A stretch of DNA of 64,000 bases from Symbiodinium natans (GCA_905221605.1 CAJNDS010002840.1:135118-199117); one strand, 5' to 3'; positions 9,168 through 18,039 are shown, counted from the first letter of the stretch. Translations and numbers: made by a program. The notes: generated from the letters alone by a model not told the origin.

Positions 9168-9454
9168 TACGGGGGGACAACCAAGGAAGGAAATCAACTC
9201 CCCTAATCGCCCTGAACTTATATTTCCCAGATCGAACCAAGAAACAACCAAGAACACGGATAAGAGCAACCCAGGGGGAAAGGAAAGGGGGAAGGAATCC
9301 ACACCCTTACCAAACCCTAAGAACCCAGGCACTACTTTTTGAACTTGTGGCTTTCTGTTCAAGCCCATCTTGAGCCAAACATGGTTTACGGGTTCATTAA
9401 CCCTTTCAACTTCCAACACTAACTCCTTTCTACAATACCAATTGCAGCTCCGCA
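9168..9454 (-). repeat. 5' LTR of the retrotransposon
   Basis: 287 bp. By eye it is identical to the 680-966 copy except at one position (A at 9396 versus G at 908). It contains a spliced-leader-like segment on the element strand, 63 nt from the LTR start, so U3 would be very short if transcripts begin there. Promoter elements are not recognisable. Confidence 0.92.
9369..9391 (-). promoter_or_regulatory. Spliced-leader-like sequence in the 5' LTR
   Basis: On the element strand this segment starts CCGTA and ends TTTGGCTCAAG. It matches the 21-nt core of the conserved dinoflagellate spliced-leader exon at 20 positions, with one substitution and two single-base insertions. The next bases are ATGGGC rather than a GT donor, so it resembles the processed exon and not an SL RNA gene. 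It has the orientation of element transcription. Confidence 0.7.
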
Positions 9455-9459
9455 CCCTA
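9455..9459. repeat. Target-site duplication, right copy (CCCTA)
   Basis: Matches 675-679 exactly and is the first unit of a longer CCCTAAA array that continues to about 9556. Confidence 0.7.
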
Positions 9460-9556
9460 AACCCTAAACCCTAAACCCTAAACCCTAAACCCTACACCCT
9501 AAACCCTAAACCCGAACCCTAAACCCTAAACCCTAACCCTAAACCCTAAACCCTAT
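9455..9556 (-). repeat. Interstitial telomere-like array (CCCTAAA)
   Basis: About 14 C-strand units with minor variants. It is the right-hand flank of the LTR element insertion. Confidence 0.92.
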
Positions 9557-9667
9557 CAGTCACCTTAAACTCTGTTGAGTAAGTGGAATAGCACATCCCC
9601 GCCTGGCACCCCGCCCTCGTTGACCTCGGCATCCCCTGGCAAGAGCCAGGCCTGACTTTGTACCAGA

Positions 9668-9777
9668 ATTTAGGGTTTAGGGTTTAGGGTTTAGTTTAGG
9701 GTTTAGGGTTTGGGGTTTGGGGTTTGGGGTTTGGGGTTTAGGGTTTAGGGTTTAGGGTTTAGGGTTTAGGGTTTAAG
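9668..9777 (+). repeat. Interstitial telomere-like array (TTTAGGG)
   Basis: About 15 units on the plus strand with TTTGGGG variants in the middle. It is opposite in orientation to the array 110 bp to its left. Confidence 0.92.
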
Positions 9778-9901
9778 GGGTCTGAGGCCTACGCGGTGCC
9801 TCTGCAACCGCAAAAGCCCTCGAGGCCCCCTAGAAACTCCCTTAACCCGAACCCCCTTTCGGGCGCAGGTCAGTGCTCAGGTAGACATCTGGAAGCCCTG
9901 T

Positions 9902-9967
9902 CCTAACCCTAAACCCTAAACCCTAAACCCTAAGCCCTAAGCCCTAAACCCTAAAAACCCTAAACCC
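9902..9967 (-). repeat. Interstitial telomere-like array (CCCTAAA)
   Basis: About nine C-strand units, some CCCTAAG. Confidence 0.9.
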
Positions 9968-9969
9968 CT

Positions 9970-10500
9970 GTTGCTGAAGGCTTCAAGTTGGGCACCGCTC
10001 CCTCCAGTCAACCCAACCCTTGAGGGGACGGGCAATCCGGGGGTAAGGAGAGAAGTCGGGGGAAGAGAGAGAGGGGAGGTGGGTGCTGGTGAGATGTGTA
10101 GGGCTTCGGCCTCAGGATGGCAGAAGAAAGAGTGATAAACAACTAAGTAAATAAATACATCAACAAATTCCTATATCTATATATATATATATATATGTCT
10201 TTTTTTACTTGTTCATGTCTTGTCTTTCGTTAGCGCGTGGCGACACCGCAGGAGCCTAAACCCCGACCGAGCACCCCCCTGCCGTTGTGTGTGTATATAT
10301 ACATATATGTAGAAATCGATCTCTCTCTCTCTCTCTCTCACTCAAGTTTACTCTATCTGTCCAATTGCCTCACACACACACACACCTGCACCTACCCTAG
10401 CTAGGATTGGCCTTAAAACCCTCTGAAAAATATTCCTGAACATGATTTTCTTAAACCCAATAAGGGAAAATGTCAAATGTCCCAAAGGCCTACCTAGCTA
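9970..10500. other. Intergenic stretch with microsatellites
   Basis: Holds a TA run near 10172-10196, a CT run at 10319-10338 and a CA run near 10371-10385. No coding evidence. Confidence 0.6.
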
Positions 10501-10570
10501 AGCACTCAGAACCATGCCGATGGCCGAGGGCCCAGGACCTCGAGATACAGCTCCCGAGATCCAACAGGGC

Positions 10571-10695
10571 TTCGGGGTCTCTATTGGGGTTTTCGAAACT
10601 AGGGGATCCCGAATACAATCCCTCAAATAGAAAGATGCCCTTTTATTAAGGACCCCAATAAGGTACCCCGAATATCGTAAAGCCCCATGGTGAAA
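10571..10695. mobile_element. MITE-like palindrome, family E
   Basis: Inverted arms built on GGGGTTTTCGAAACTAGGGG at the left and its complement-like CCCCGAATATCGTAAAGCCCC at the right, with AAGGACCCCAATAAGGTACC inside. The same inner motif recurs near 11663, 14619, 16080, 48565, 53000 and 53620. Confidence 0.55.
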
Positions 10696-10699
10696 CCCC

Positions 10700-11500
10700 G
10701 AATCCTGAAGTGTAGAAGCAAAATCGCTGTGCCAAGATACCAGGGGATGCAAAGCCAGATCTGCGCTGTGTGTCAGAAGATCCATGGCCTGACAGTGGCT
10801 GAGAGGCTCCTTGGGAATCGGGATGGGCGTTGCAACGTTTGTTTGAAGGCAACCTACCTCCGGAACCATGCCGAACCCAAATCTCTGCTTCCTTATCCCT
10901 TGCAAACCGAGAAGTACGGGCAGATCAGCTGGCAGCAACAATCTGCTGTCCGTCCGGCGCTAGCGCACGGGCAACAAGATCGCCCCCCCGCCTTCTGTTG
11001 CAAGCAGTCCGCTGCGTGGCTTGCCCGAAGTCTTGTGTGTGGGCGTGTGTGGGGTTATCAGCTCTCCTTGTCAGTCTGAAGCTGCTGCTGCTAAAGATGA
11101 CGACGACCAAAAATGTGGCTTGGTGGGCTGTTGGGGTGTGGCACCTGGGCATTTAGCATGTTTGGACCAGAGTAGACGGGACTGTAAGCAGCAGCTGCGA
11201 TGCACAAAATCGATACATCTGTGTTTGAGGTGTATGAGAAAGTGTTTGACTTGGAAAATTGAGTATAAAACACATGCATCTTATGGTACAGTATCCCCTC
11301 CAAAAGGACTCCACCGGCTCGTAACTACATATATATGCACATATATACATATATACATACATACATATATATGTGCGTGTATATGTATATCTATATATGT
11401 ATACACGGGCCATGGCAGCTTTGCACATGGGAGGCTCGGAGGACCTTCTCCAGGTTTTCCTGCCTCTTCTCGAGAAGGATCCTGGCAACAGGACTACGAA
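10700..11500. other. Unassigned spacer; AT-rich tract at 11326-11405
   Basis: Frames up to about 210 codons cross this stretch, but the longest runs through TATATACATA microsatellite and MITE sequence and has no recognisable domain. I do not call a gene. Confidence 0.45.
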
Positions 11501-11510
11501 CTGCACTACA

Positions 11511-11616
11511 CTACCATTTGCTTAAGACCCCCGAAAAAAAAACACTGTGATCCCTTTACTACCTTTATAAGGAAGAATACTTTGCAATTCATGTGGGGCT
11601 CTGAAGCAAATAGTAG
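11511..11616. mobile_element. MITE-like palindrome, family C
   Basis: Terminal inverted repeats CTACCATTTGCTTAAGA and GAAGCAAATAGTAG, with an internal TTTATAAGGAAGAAT motif. Related copies are at 17872, 23799 and 52101. Confidence 0.65.
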
Positions 11617-11660
11617 TGCAGGGCACATGACACATGACTCCAACAAGCAAGGCACGTAAC

Positions 11661-11731
11661 ATATGGGGGTTTCCGAAATTCGGGGTACCTTATCGGGGTC
11701 CTCAATATAAGGGAATCTTACTATCATGTCC
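11661..11731. mobile_element. MITE-like fragment, family E
   Basis: Half element: GGGGGTTTCCGAAATTCGGG followed by GTACCTTATCGGGGTCCT and AAGGGAATCTTACTAT. The opposite arm is not seen. Confidence 0.45.
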
Positions 11732-11966
11732 GGCTTGCTTCGACATGATTCGCGATGTGTGCAGAAGACCGAGGGCGGGGCATTCTTGCGTCCTCGCTGT
11801 TCGCCCGCACGGTGGCCGATATGGGCTGACAGCAGTCTTTCACATTCGCACACGGCAGCACGGCTGCAAACAGTTCCATGAGATCGGTTCGATCAAACAA
11901 CACATACCGGGACACTCACGCTTTTCATGGGGTCATGGGGTGGCTTGTTTTAAGTTCAATGCGTGA

Positions 11967-12038
11967 CCCTAAACCCTAAACCCTAAACCCTAAACCCTAA
12001 ACCCTAAACCCTAAACCCTAAACCCTAAACCCTAAACT
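11967..12038 (-). repeat. Interstitial telomere-like array (CCCTAAA)
   Basis: About ten nearly perfect C-strand units. Confidence 0.93.
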
Positions 12039-12204
12039 CTGACTCTTGCGGCCCAAGGAACTGGCAGCTCTGGCGCTTTGGGGTTGCCAATCCCCACCTG
12101 AACAGAGAGCCATGCGCTACTTGGGCCCTACTCCCCTAAACACTACTTGGAGGTTCAGTTCGGGTTTTTAGAGTTTAGGGAGTTTAGGGTTTAGGGTTTA
12201 GGGC

Positions 12205-12325
12205 TACTTGAAGGCTCATGGGTAGTTAAGATAGGGTTCTAAGTACCCTCAGTAAGTGTCATAACCGGCTATAGTCATAGTTACCCTTATCACCCCGCTT
12301 ATAACTACCCATAAACCTCTGAGTA
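12205..12325. mobile_element. MITE-like palindrome, family A
   Basis: Begins TACTTGAAGGCTCATGGGTA and ends TACCCATAAACCTCTGAGTA, so the arms are inverted repeats bordered by TA. TA borders and about 120 bp length are what a Tc1/mariner-type MITE would show (inference). Confidence 0.75.
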
Positions 12326-12413
12326 TGTCCCCCGAAGACGATTCTTGTATACTGGCAAACCCGAAGCCTTGAAACCCCAAAGGCCTGAACCCCAAATTAA
12401 ACCCTAAATCCCG

Positions 12414-12508
12414 AGCCCTGAACCCTAAACCCTAAACCCTTATAAACCCTACGTACCCTAAACCCTAAACCCTAAACCCGAAACCCTAAACCCTAACCCC
12501 TAAACCCG
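12414..12508 (-). repeat. Interstitial telomere-like array (CCCTAAA, degenerate)
   Basis: C-strand units with several insertions and CCCGAAA variants. Confidence 0.88.
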
Positions 12509-12639
12509 CAGCAAGGGCCTGGTGCATCGTCTTCAGGAGCCTCTGCGGATCGATCCCTGCCAGAGCTGGACTCAATCGCGGTTGGGGCTTCAAACTCTAG
12601 GGCCAAGCGGGGTTTAGGGTTTAGGGTTTAGGGTTTGCA

Positions 12640-13170
12640 AGACTTGGGGATTTCATGGTAATTCCATGCGTCCCAAACCGCGCGCGTATGGTGGTTCGCA
12701 TAGGGAAAAAGGCTGCGGATTTGTATGCTGACTTGGCGCAGGGGCTGCGGCACTGTGCGAGGTGATGCAGAAGCTTTCCTGGCCTTCTTGGCACAGAATG
12801 CGCTAAGAGGTTTATTTAGAGCATTCCTGCTTTGGCTTTCGGATTCGGAGTATGTATATATGTATGTTATAGCCTTGCCATGTAGTGTCGTCTGAAAAGT
12901 GCAATGTAGATGCACTTCTTGCTTTATACCGGCTGGGGTTTCAAAGAGTCAAAGATGTTTGTAGTACTGTGGCCCAACAGGTTAAAAGCTGAAGAATCAG
13001 GTGCATCCGCATGACAGGTTCTGCCTTCATGTACGAAGATACTGTAGCTCTCGCTAGGTTTTGTGCGGCGCCACGTGCTCGCTTTTAGCCTTAATCTGCG
13101 GACGGTTTTCACCTCACATCGGAACCCGAAGCAGGCTTAAACCCCCATATGGTACGCAGGCTAGAGGCTC
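12640..13170. other. Unassigned unique spacer
   Basis: Only short frames (under 100 codons) without domains. Small telomere-like blocks flank it at 12611-12638 and 13172-13208. Confidence 0.5.
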
Positions 13171-13428
13171 CCTAAACCCTAAACCCTAAACCCTAAACCC
13201 TAAACCCCATAACTAGAGCCCGCCTCGATTCCTCTCAGTGGCCGGGGCCAAGGCGCTCCGCCGCAACCCGCTTCGGGCGAACTGCGGCGGGAGGAGAGGA
13301 GCTTACTCGTGCTTTGCAGAACTCAACCCCTAAACCCTAAACCCTAACAGCCACCATACATGTGCACTTGTGATCTGTGCACGCATGATAAAGTGCACGT
13401 CCGTAGGGATTTTGAAATAGCCATATAC

Positions 13429-13524
13429 ATGTATGTATGTATGTATGTATGTATGTATGTATGTATGTATGTATGTATGTATGTATGTATGTATGTATGT
13501 ATGTATGTATGTATGTATGTGTGT
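13429..13524. repeat. Microsatellite (GTAT)n
   Basis: About 23 uninterrupted tetranucleotide units. They create artificial open frames on both strands (Cys-Met-Tyr-Val and Ile-His-Thr-Tyr repeats). Confidence 0.95.
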
Positions 13525-13539
13525 ATATATACTTTGAAA

Positions 13540-13950
13540 AAAGGAAAGCACAAGAGAGGTAGGTCTTGGCGTGGGGGGGGGCCATATTATATATATATAT
13601 ATATATCCACACACACGTATACACAAACTTACATATACAAAGCCTTTGCAGTGCTGGGCTCTCAAGGAATCGCACCCACATGGCACGGCTGTGCAGTGCC
13701 GTACAAAAAGGGAAGCGCCGTGACATCCGATGACCCTGTGTTTCGTGGAAAGGGGTTCACCAAGTTTAAGGCAGCCTCACCCCACACACATGGTCAGCTC
13801 TCTAAAAATGGTCCTCTCCGGGTGCCCTAAATTTATTCGGGGCCGCCTTAGAATAGCAACCCCAGAAGGGAGGAAAGGTTAGAGAAGTGACCACGTGCAC
13901 AATCGACAAAGGTTACGCCTCGAACCCAGAAAGCTTCCAGGGTCTAAGGT
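13540..13950. other. Unassigned spacer with short G and AT runs
   Basis: G8 near 13576, a TA run near 13588-13606, then unique sequence without a supportable gene. Confidence 0.45.
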
Positions 13951-13951
13951 T

Positions 13952-14065
13952 TATGCGGAGCGTCATGGGTGGTTATAAGTAGGGTTTTAGGTACCCTAAA
14001 TAAGGTTACAACTATAGTTACCTTACTTATAACCCTACTTATGACTAGCTATGAACCTTCAAGTA
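13952..14065. mobile_element. MITE-like palindrome, family A
   Basis: CATGGGTGGTTATAAGTAGG at the left is mirrored by CCCTACTTATGACTAGCTATG and CTTCAAGTA at the right. The left tip is diverged. Confidence 0.7.
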
Positions 14066-14164
14066 GGGTCTAATTAAGGTTTAGGGTATATTTAAGTCTT
14101 TGGGCTCTGGGCATTCGAGGGTCGATTTTTGAGGGTCCAAGGAAAGCAGGAACTGCTGAGTTCT

Positions 14165-14280
14165 CTGCAGGTTCATGGGTACTTATACGTGGGGTTGTAA
14201 GTATAGGGCACTATAAATGCAACTGGTTATCACCACATACTCAGGGACCTCGAACCCGACTCATAACTACGGGAACCTGG
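14165..14280. mobile_element. MITE-like palindrome, family A, diverged
   Basis: Left arm CTGCAGGTTCATGGGTACTT, right arm ending GACTCATAACTACGGGAACC. It has the inner AACTGGTTATCACC seen in other copies. Confidence 0.5.
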
Positions 14281-14487
14281 CAGGGTTTACACTGGGGTAG
14301 CTTTGGGGGCCCCATAAAAATTAAAACCTTGTGGCCTTATGAGGATGATAGAGGGGATTAAGGGTAATTAATGAACAAATACAAAAAGTTATGTTCAAGC
14401 CTACCCCTGTAGAAGGGCTGGGGGGACTCTTGCAAGCTGGAGTGGAGGTCTTGAAGGCCGCAATGGCTTTGCTACAGATCCTTGGTG

Positions 14488-14575
14488 CTGGTAGCCCCAG
14501 CAACCATATTCTAAGAAGGGCACCCTTGTTTGGGTTGGCTATTTTAGAAGGGAACCCATAAAGGTCACTAGTCCC
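14488..14575. mobile_element. MITE-like fragment, family D
   Basis: GGTAGCCCCAGCAACCATAT followed by AAGAAGGGCACCC and a TTGGCTATTTTAGAAGGGAAC core, like the copies at 27211, 32506 and 51298. The right arm is decayed. Confidence 0.45.
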
Positions 14576-14703
14576 TCGTCCAGGGATTGTGGTTCTTCCT
14601 TGGGACAAGTGGAGATGGGATTTTTTGGGGGTACCTTATTGGGGTCCTTAATCTTCAGGGGATCCTACGACGTGGGGGTCTTTTTTAGGGGTCCCTTCCC
14701 CGA

Positions 14704-14792
14704 GACTCCAAGACCCCTTAATTAAGGAATATCCCTTAAATTATAATAGGAACCCTAATATGGTTTAAGGTATATTCCCTCTGGGTTATTCT
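14704..14792. mobile_element. MITE-like element, family K
   Basis: Shares GACTCCAA, TATCCCTTAAATTATAAT and ATGGTTTAAGGTATATTCCC with 24963-25080. Confidence 0.55.
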
Positions 14793-14918
14793 CGTAAACC
14801 CATATATGCTCGAGCCCTGAACCCTTTTCTGCTCGGGTCATGCGACACTTGCAAGTCCGGGCGTGGTCAGCATGGCCACACTCGAGGGAAGGCCTCAGGA
14901 AGAGGCACGCGCGGTGGT

Positions 14919-15015
14919 AAACCCTAAACCCTAAACCCTAAACCGTAAACCCTAAACCCTAAACCCTAACCCTAAACCCTAAACTCTAAACCCTAAACCC
15001 TAAACCCTAAACCCG
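14919..15015 (-). repeat. Interstitial telomere-like array (CCCTAAA)
   Basis: About 13 C-strand units with isolated substitutions. Confidence 0.92.
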
Positions 15016-15145
15016 AAGGCCATGATCTGCTTCAGCAGCCCGCAGCCATCTCAAGTAGGAAGTAGCTTGTCGAAGTGACAGCCCCGAGGCTGGATGTGCA
15101 GCGTACACCGGAAATCCAAAACCCAAACCTCCGGAAGTTTTGGGC

Positions 15146-15330
15146 TTAGGGTTTAGGGTTTCGGGTTTAGGGTTTAGGGTTTTAGGGTTTTAGGGTTTTA
15201 GGGTTTTAGGGTTTTAGGGTTTTAGGGTTTTAGGGTTTTAGGGTTCTAGGGTTCTAGGGTTTTAGGGCTTTGGGGCTTTAGGGTTTTAGGGTTTTAGGGT
15301 TTTAGGGTTTAGGGTTGAGGGTGACCACTG
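15146..15330 (+). repeat. Telomere-like array with homogenised 8-mer TTTTAGGG
   Basis: Starts as TTTAGGG, then shifts to about 17 consecutive 8-mers (TTTTAGGG and a few TTCTAGGG) before returning to the 7-mer. Confidence 0.92.
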
Positions 15331-15646
15331 CTACACTCAAGAAGATGTGGGCAGAGACACAAGGCCAGGCATCACAGGCAGCGTTAAAGACAAGTGGATA
15401 GCAGGGTGCAACACATTGAACTCACAGTCGTACAGCAGTTCCGGCATTCTCTGAGCCTTCTTCCACAAAAAAGACATCGCGTGATAGGGCGGCGATTCGC
15501 TGTTGACATGTGTGAGGCTCTTGCATTTCTTAAGCCTGGCCCACGCTGACTAGGAGGGCCCTTACAGCCCTGAAGAATATTCCTGAATATGATCCGCTTA
15601 CACCCAATAAGGGAAAACAACAAATGTCCCAAGAGCCTACTATAGA

Positions 15647-15700
15647 ACCCTAAACCCTAAACCCTAAACCCTAAACCCTAAACCCTAAACCCTAAACCCT
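15647..15700 (-). repeat. Interstitial telomere-like array (CCCTAAA)
   Basis: Nearly perfect C-strand units, about seven. Confidence 0.92.
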
Positions 15701-15782
15701 GCTAGCTGAGGCAGACGCCTGGCAGCTAAGTGATTCCCCATGGCGACGCCCATGCGAGGCGTCAACCTCAGGCCTGGCGGTG

Positions 15783-15905
15783 TAGGGTTTAGGGTTTAGG
15801 GTTTAGGGTTTAGGGTTTAGGGTTTAGGGTTTAGGGTTTAGGGTTTAGGGTTTAGGGTTTAGGGTTTCGGGTTTGGGGTTTAGGGTTTAGGGTTTAGGGT
15901 TTAGG
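15783..15905 (+). repeat. Interstitial telomere-like array (TTTAGGG)
   Basis: About 17 units with rare substitutions. It lies 80 bp from an opposite-orientation array, so the two could pair as a large hairpin. Confidence 0.93.
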
Positions 15906-15939
15906 AAAACGAAGCTCCTGCATCTGGGGCTTTCGGGGA

Positions 15940-16130
15940 TTATCCCATATGGGGGGTTTGCGGGGTAGGGGACCCCCAATATAGACCCCCAAATAGTAGG
16001 ATGCCCTTATCATAAGGGGGGTTTAGGGTTTAGGGTTCAGGGTTTGGGGTATGTTCATAGCCACCCCAATAGTAGGATGCCCTTATCATAAGGACCCCAA
16101 TAAGGTGCCCCTAATTTCGGAAACCCCCAT
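15940..16130. mobile_element. Family E MITE duplicated and split by telomere-like repeat
   Basis: CCCCAAATAGTAGGATGCCC with CTTATCATAAGG occurs at about 15987-16016 and again at about 16060-16090. A TTTAGGG block at 16019-16050 separates them. The right end has GGAAACCCCCAT. Confidence 0.55.
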
Positions 16131-16197
16131 CTAGGCTTCCAATGCGTAGCCGAGTATAGCGGCAAAACCAAGCTCTAACAACATGCAGCTGAGCTAC

Positions 16198-16425
16198 TAC
16201 TTCGAGGTTCATGGGTACTTCGTTTGATTATACAAGTTCATGGTCGGGATAATATTAAACTTCAAGCTTATCTTCCTTATTGGGTTTAAGTACCCTTAAA
16301 AGTAAAATGTTACCCGACTTTGACAACGTGCAAGTAGGGCAGCTGTAAGTATGACTGGCTATAACCTTGCTTCGGGCACGTCGGACTTAAAACCCTACTT
16401 ATAGCTACCCATGAACCTCCGAGTA
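16198..16425. mobile_element. Family A MITE interrupted by a family B MITE
   Basis: Outer arms TACTTCGAGGTTCATGGGTA and TACCCATGAACCTCCGAGTA enclose a complete family B element at about 16231-16328 (AAGTTCATGGTCGGGATA to TTACCCGACTTTGACAA). Confidence 0.75.
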
Positions 16426-16580
16426 CTGTCAACCGCTTCTGACGTCTTACAGCCTTGCACATGCACCTGAGGCTTTTCCACCTTGTCGAGAGCTAGCGTC
16501 AGCGTGATGCGCGAAGATCGTTGGTGGAATACAGATCCATGTCGTATAGATCCGTAGCATCGTGTAGTTTGGACAACTCG

Positions 16581-16661
16581 AAGGGTCCATGTACCCATAG
16601 AGGAGTATGCTTGGGCCTTAAAGGGGTTCCTTTTGGAATAGCTAGGTACATGGACCCTTAG
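16581..16661. mobile_element. MITE-like palindrome, family G
   Basis: AAGGGTCCATGTACC at the left is mirrored by GGTACATGGACCCTTAG at the right, making a strong short hairpin. A related copy lies inside the family A element at 32699. Confidence 0.65.
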
Positions 16662-16968
16662 ACAAGAGGACTGTGCAGGCCCAGGTGATGTCTACATCAC
16701 CGGCGGTTCCTCCAGAAAGTGACGAGAGGCATCTCGGGTCGGACGCCAGAAAAACCCGAGCCACGTCACTCTGCCGCACACCAAGCACGATAATATCAGC
16801 GACTGTCAGTCGACACTATCGGGCAGTGATTTGGCAGTGACCGAGAGCGGGAATACACAAAACAAGCAACAAAACTCCGCGGAGATATATTTAGCGCGTT
16901 GGAGGGCATGCAGTTACTGACCCGAACTTTTGGTCGGGCTCTGTGCACTTGCTGATCTCCCGTTGCGG

Positions 16969-17370
16969 TCAGAAATCTGCCGTCCGCGTCGCAAACACCC
17001 TGTACTGGTAAACAACGGACGTTCCTTCAGAAGGGCAAGGGCTGGGAGTCCTGCTGCGACCACTGCCCAGACTCTCCACCTCATCAATGTCACCATACAG
17101 GCAAGAGGAGGCTGGCGAGCTCGAGCGCGATCTGCCAGTTGCAGCAGGAGTCACGGTAGGGGAAGTACCGACCATCGGACATGTAGCTGCAGAGCTCTTG
17201 CCTTGACTTAGAAGGCCTTCCAGGTTGGTGTTTGCAGGATTTTTTGTGTCACGATGGCATCCCCAATTCGTCCCATGGAGCTTCTTGAAGTTTTGATACA
17301 AGCTCTGGGAGTTCTCCACTGCCTCAGGGCAGTCCAGCGACATGCTGCGTTGAATCGGCCGGGACGTCAT
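16969..17370 (-). CDS. Hypothetical Ser-rich protein or exon fragment
   Basis: A 133-codon minus-strand frame opening at ATG. The translation looks protein-like in composition. It has two related Ser/Arg motifs (GRSRSSSPASS and GRSRTPSPCPSEG) and no low-complexity DNA beneath it. An in-frame stop lies three codons upstream of the ATG, immediately followed by a possible AG acceptor, so it may be an internal exon. No domain is recognised, and neighbouring exons could not be joined. Treat it as tentative. Confidence 0.35.
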   Translation of the reverse strand: MTSRPIQRSMSLDCPEAVENSQSLYQNFKKLHGTNWGCHRDTKNPANTNLEGLLSQGKSSAATCPMVGTSPTVTPAATGRSRSSSPASSCLYGDIDEVESLGSGRSRTPSPCPSEGTSVVYQYRVFATRTADF

Positions 17371-17660
17371 GGTGAGCTACAGTGCTGTGCTCGGGTGCCT
17401 GTTCAACCCTTCGGTTGCAAGCAAGGCCCTCCTACATTTAAGCCACAAAGGCTGCAGAGCATAGCAAGCTGCTGCAGAGGCTCGCATGCATCATCGACGC
17501 AACTGCGTCACACTGGCACCTGTTCCGCCGTCTTGCAAGTTCCAAACACGGGATGCACCAGAAGGATGTGATGAAAAAGACATGCTATGGCAGTCGAGCG
17601 GCGAAACCCTGGGACCCCAAACGTGCAAGAGCACAAACAACAACAACAACCAATTCAACA

Positions 17661-17722
17661 CCCTAAACCCCGAACCCCCAACCCCAAACCCTAAACCCCA
17701 AACCCTAAACCCTAAACCCCAA
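17661..17722 (-). repeat. Interstitial telomere-like array, degenerate C strand
   Basis: CCCTAAA mixed with CCCCAAA and CCCCGAA. Confidence 0.85.
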
Positions 17723-17822
17723 TTCGCATGGTGGGCGTGGGAATGGCTGTCTCACCCCGGCGATCGCAGTAGGTCGCATCCTTGGCCCGCAAAGGCTGAC
17801 GGGTGCCCTGGCCCCAAAGGAT

Positions 17823-17870
17823 AAAGGGTTTAGGGTTTAGGGTTTAAGATTTAGGGTTTAGGGTTTAGGG
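17823..17870 (+). repeat. Interstitial telomere-like array (TTTAGGG)
   Basis: Six to seven units with one internal TTTAAGA variant. It abuts a family C MITE. Confidence 0.88.
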
Positions 17871-17871
17871 A

Positions 17872-17986
17872 TACTACCAGTTGCTTAAGAACACCCCCAA
17901 AAACAAAAACACTTCTCCTGATAAGGGTAATATAGGCGATATCTCCTTTGTTTGATTTTTTGGGGGGTTCTCAAGCAACTAGTAGA
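17872..17986. mobile_element. MITE-like palindrome, family C
   Basis: TACTACCAGTTGCTTAAGAA at the left, GGTTCTCAAGCAACTAGTAG at the right, with AAGGGTAATATAGG in the loop. Confidence 0.7.
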
Positions 17987-18039
17987 ATACTCCCAAGGTT
18001 GAGAACACTGATGACCACACAGCCTCGTGCAGGCTTTAA

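Larger units (their letters stand above)
680..9454 (-). mobile_element. Non-autonomous LTR retrotransposon (copia-like priming), full length
   Basis: Two near-identical 287-bp terminal repeats (680-966 and 9168-9454) flank one long ORF on the minus strand. The element is bounded by the 5-bp direct repeat CCCTA at 675-679 and 9455-9459. On the element strand the LTRs begin TGCGGAGC and end CCCCGTA, so the 3' end is not the usual CA. A primer-binding site follows the 5' LTR and a purine-rich tract precedes the 3' LTR. No frame contains recognisable protease, integrase, reverse transcriptase or RNase H, so mobility would need enzymes from another element. The half-tRNA-Met type of priming is known from copia and Ty5, which suggests the Ty1/copia lineage (inference). 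The insertion lies within a CCCTAAA array. Confidence 0.9.

Noticed and set aside
9455-9556. A true chromosome end or telomere
   Set aside because: The array is short and internal, with similar arrays in both orientations on all sides, so it is interstitial.
11021-11659. 212-codon plus-strand frame
   Set aside because: It runs through TATATACATA microsatellite and a family C MITE, with no domain or splice support.
13330-13830. Frames with Cys-Met-Tyr-Val and His-Thr-Tyr-Ile repeats
   Set aside because: Generated by the GTAT microsatellite.
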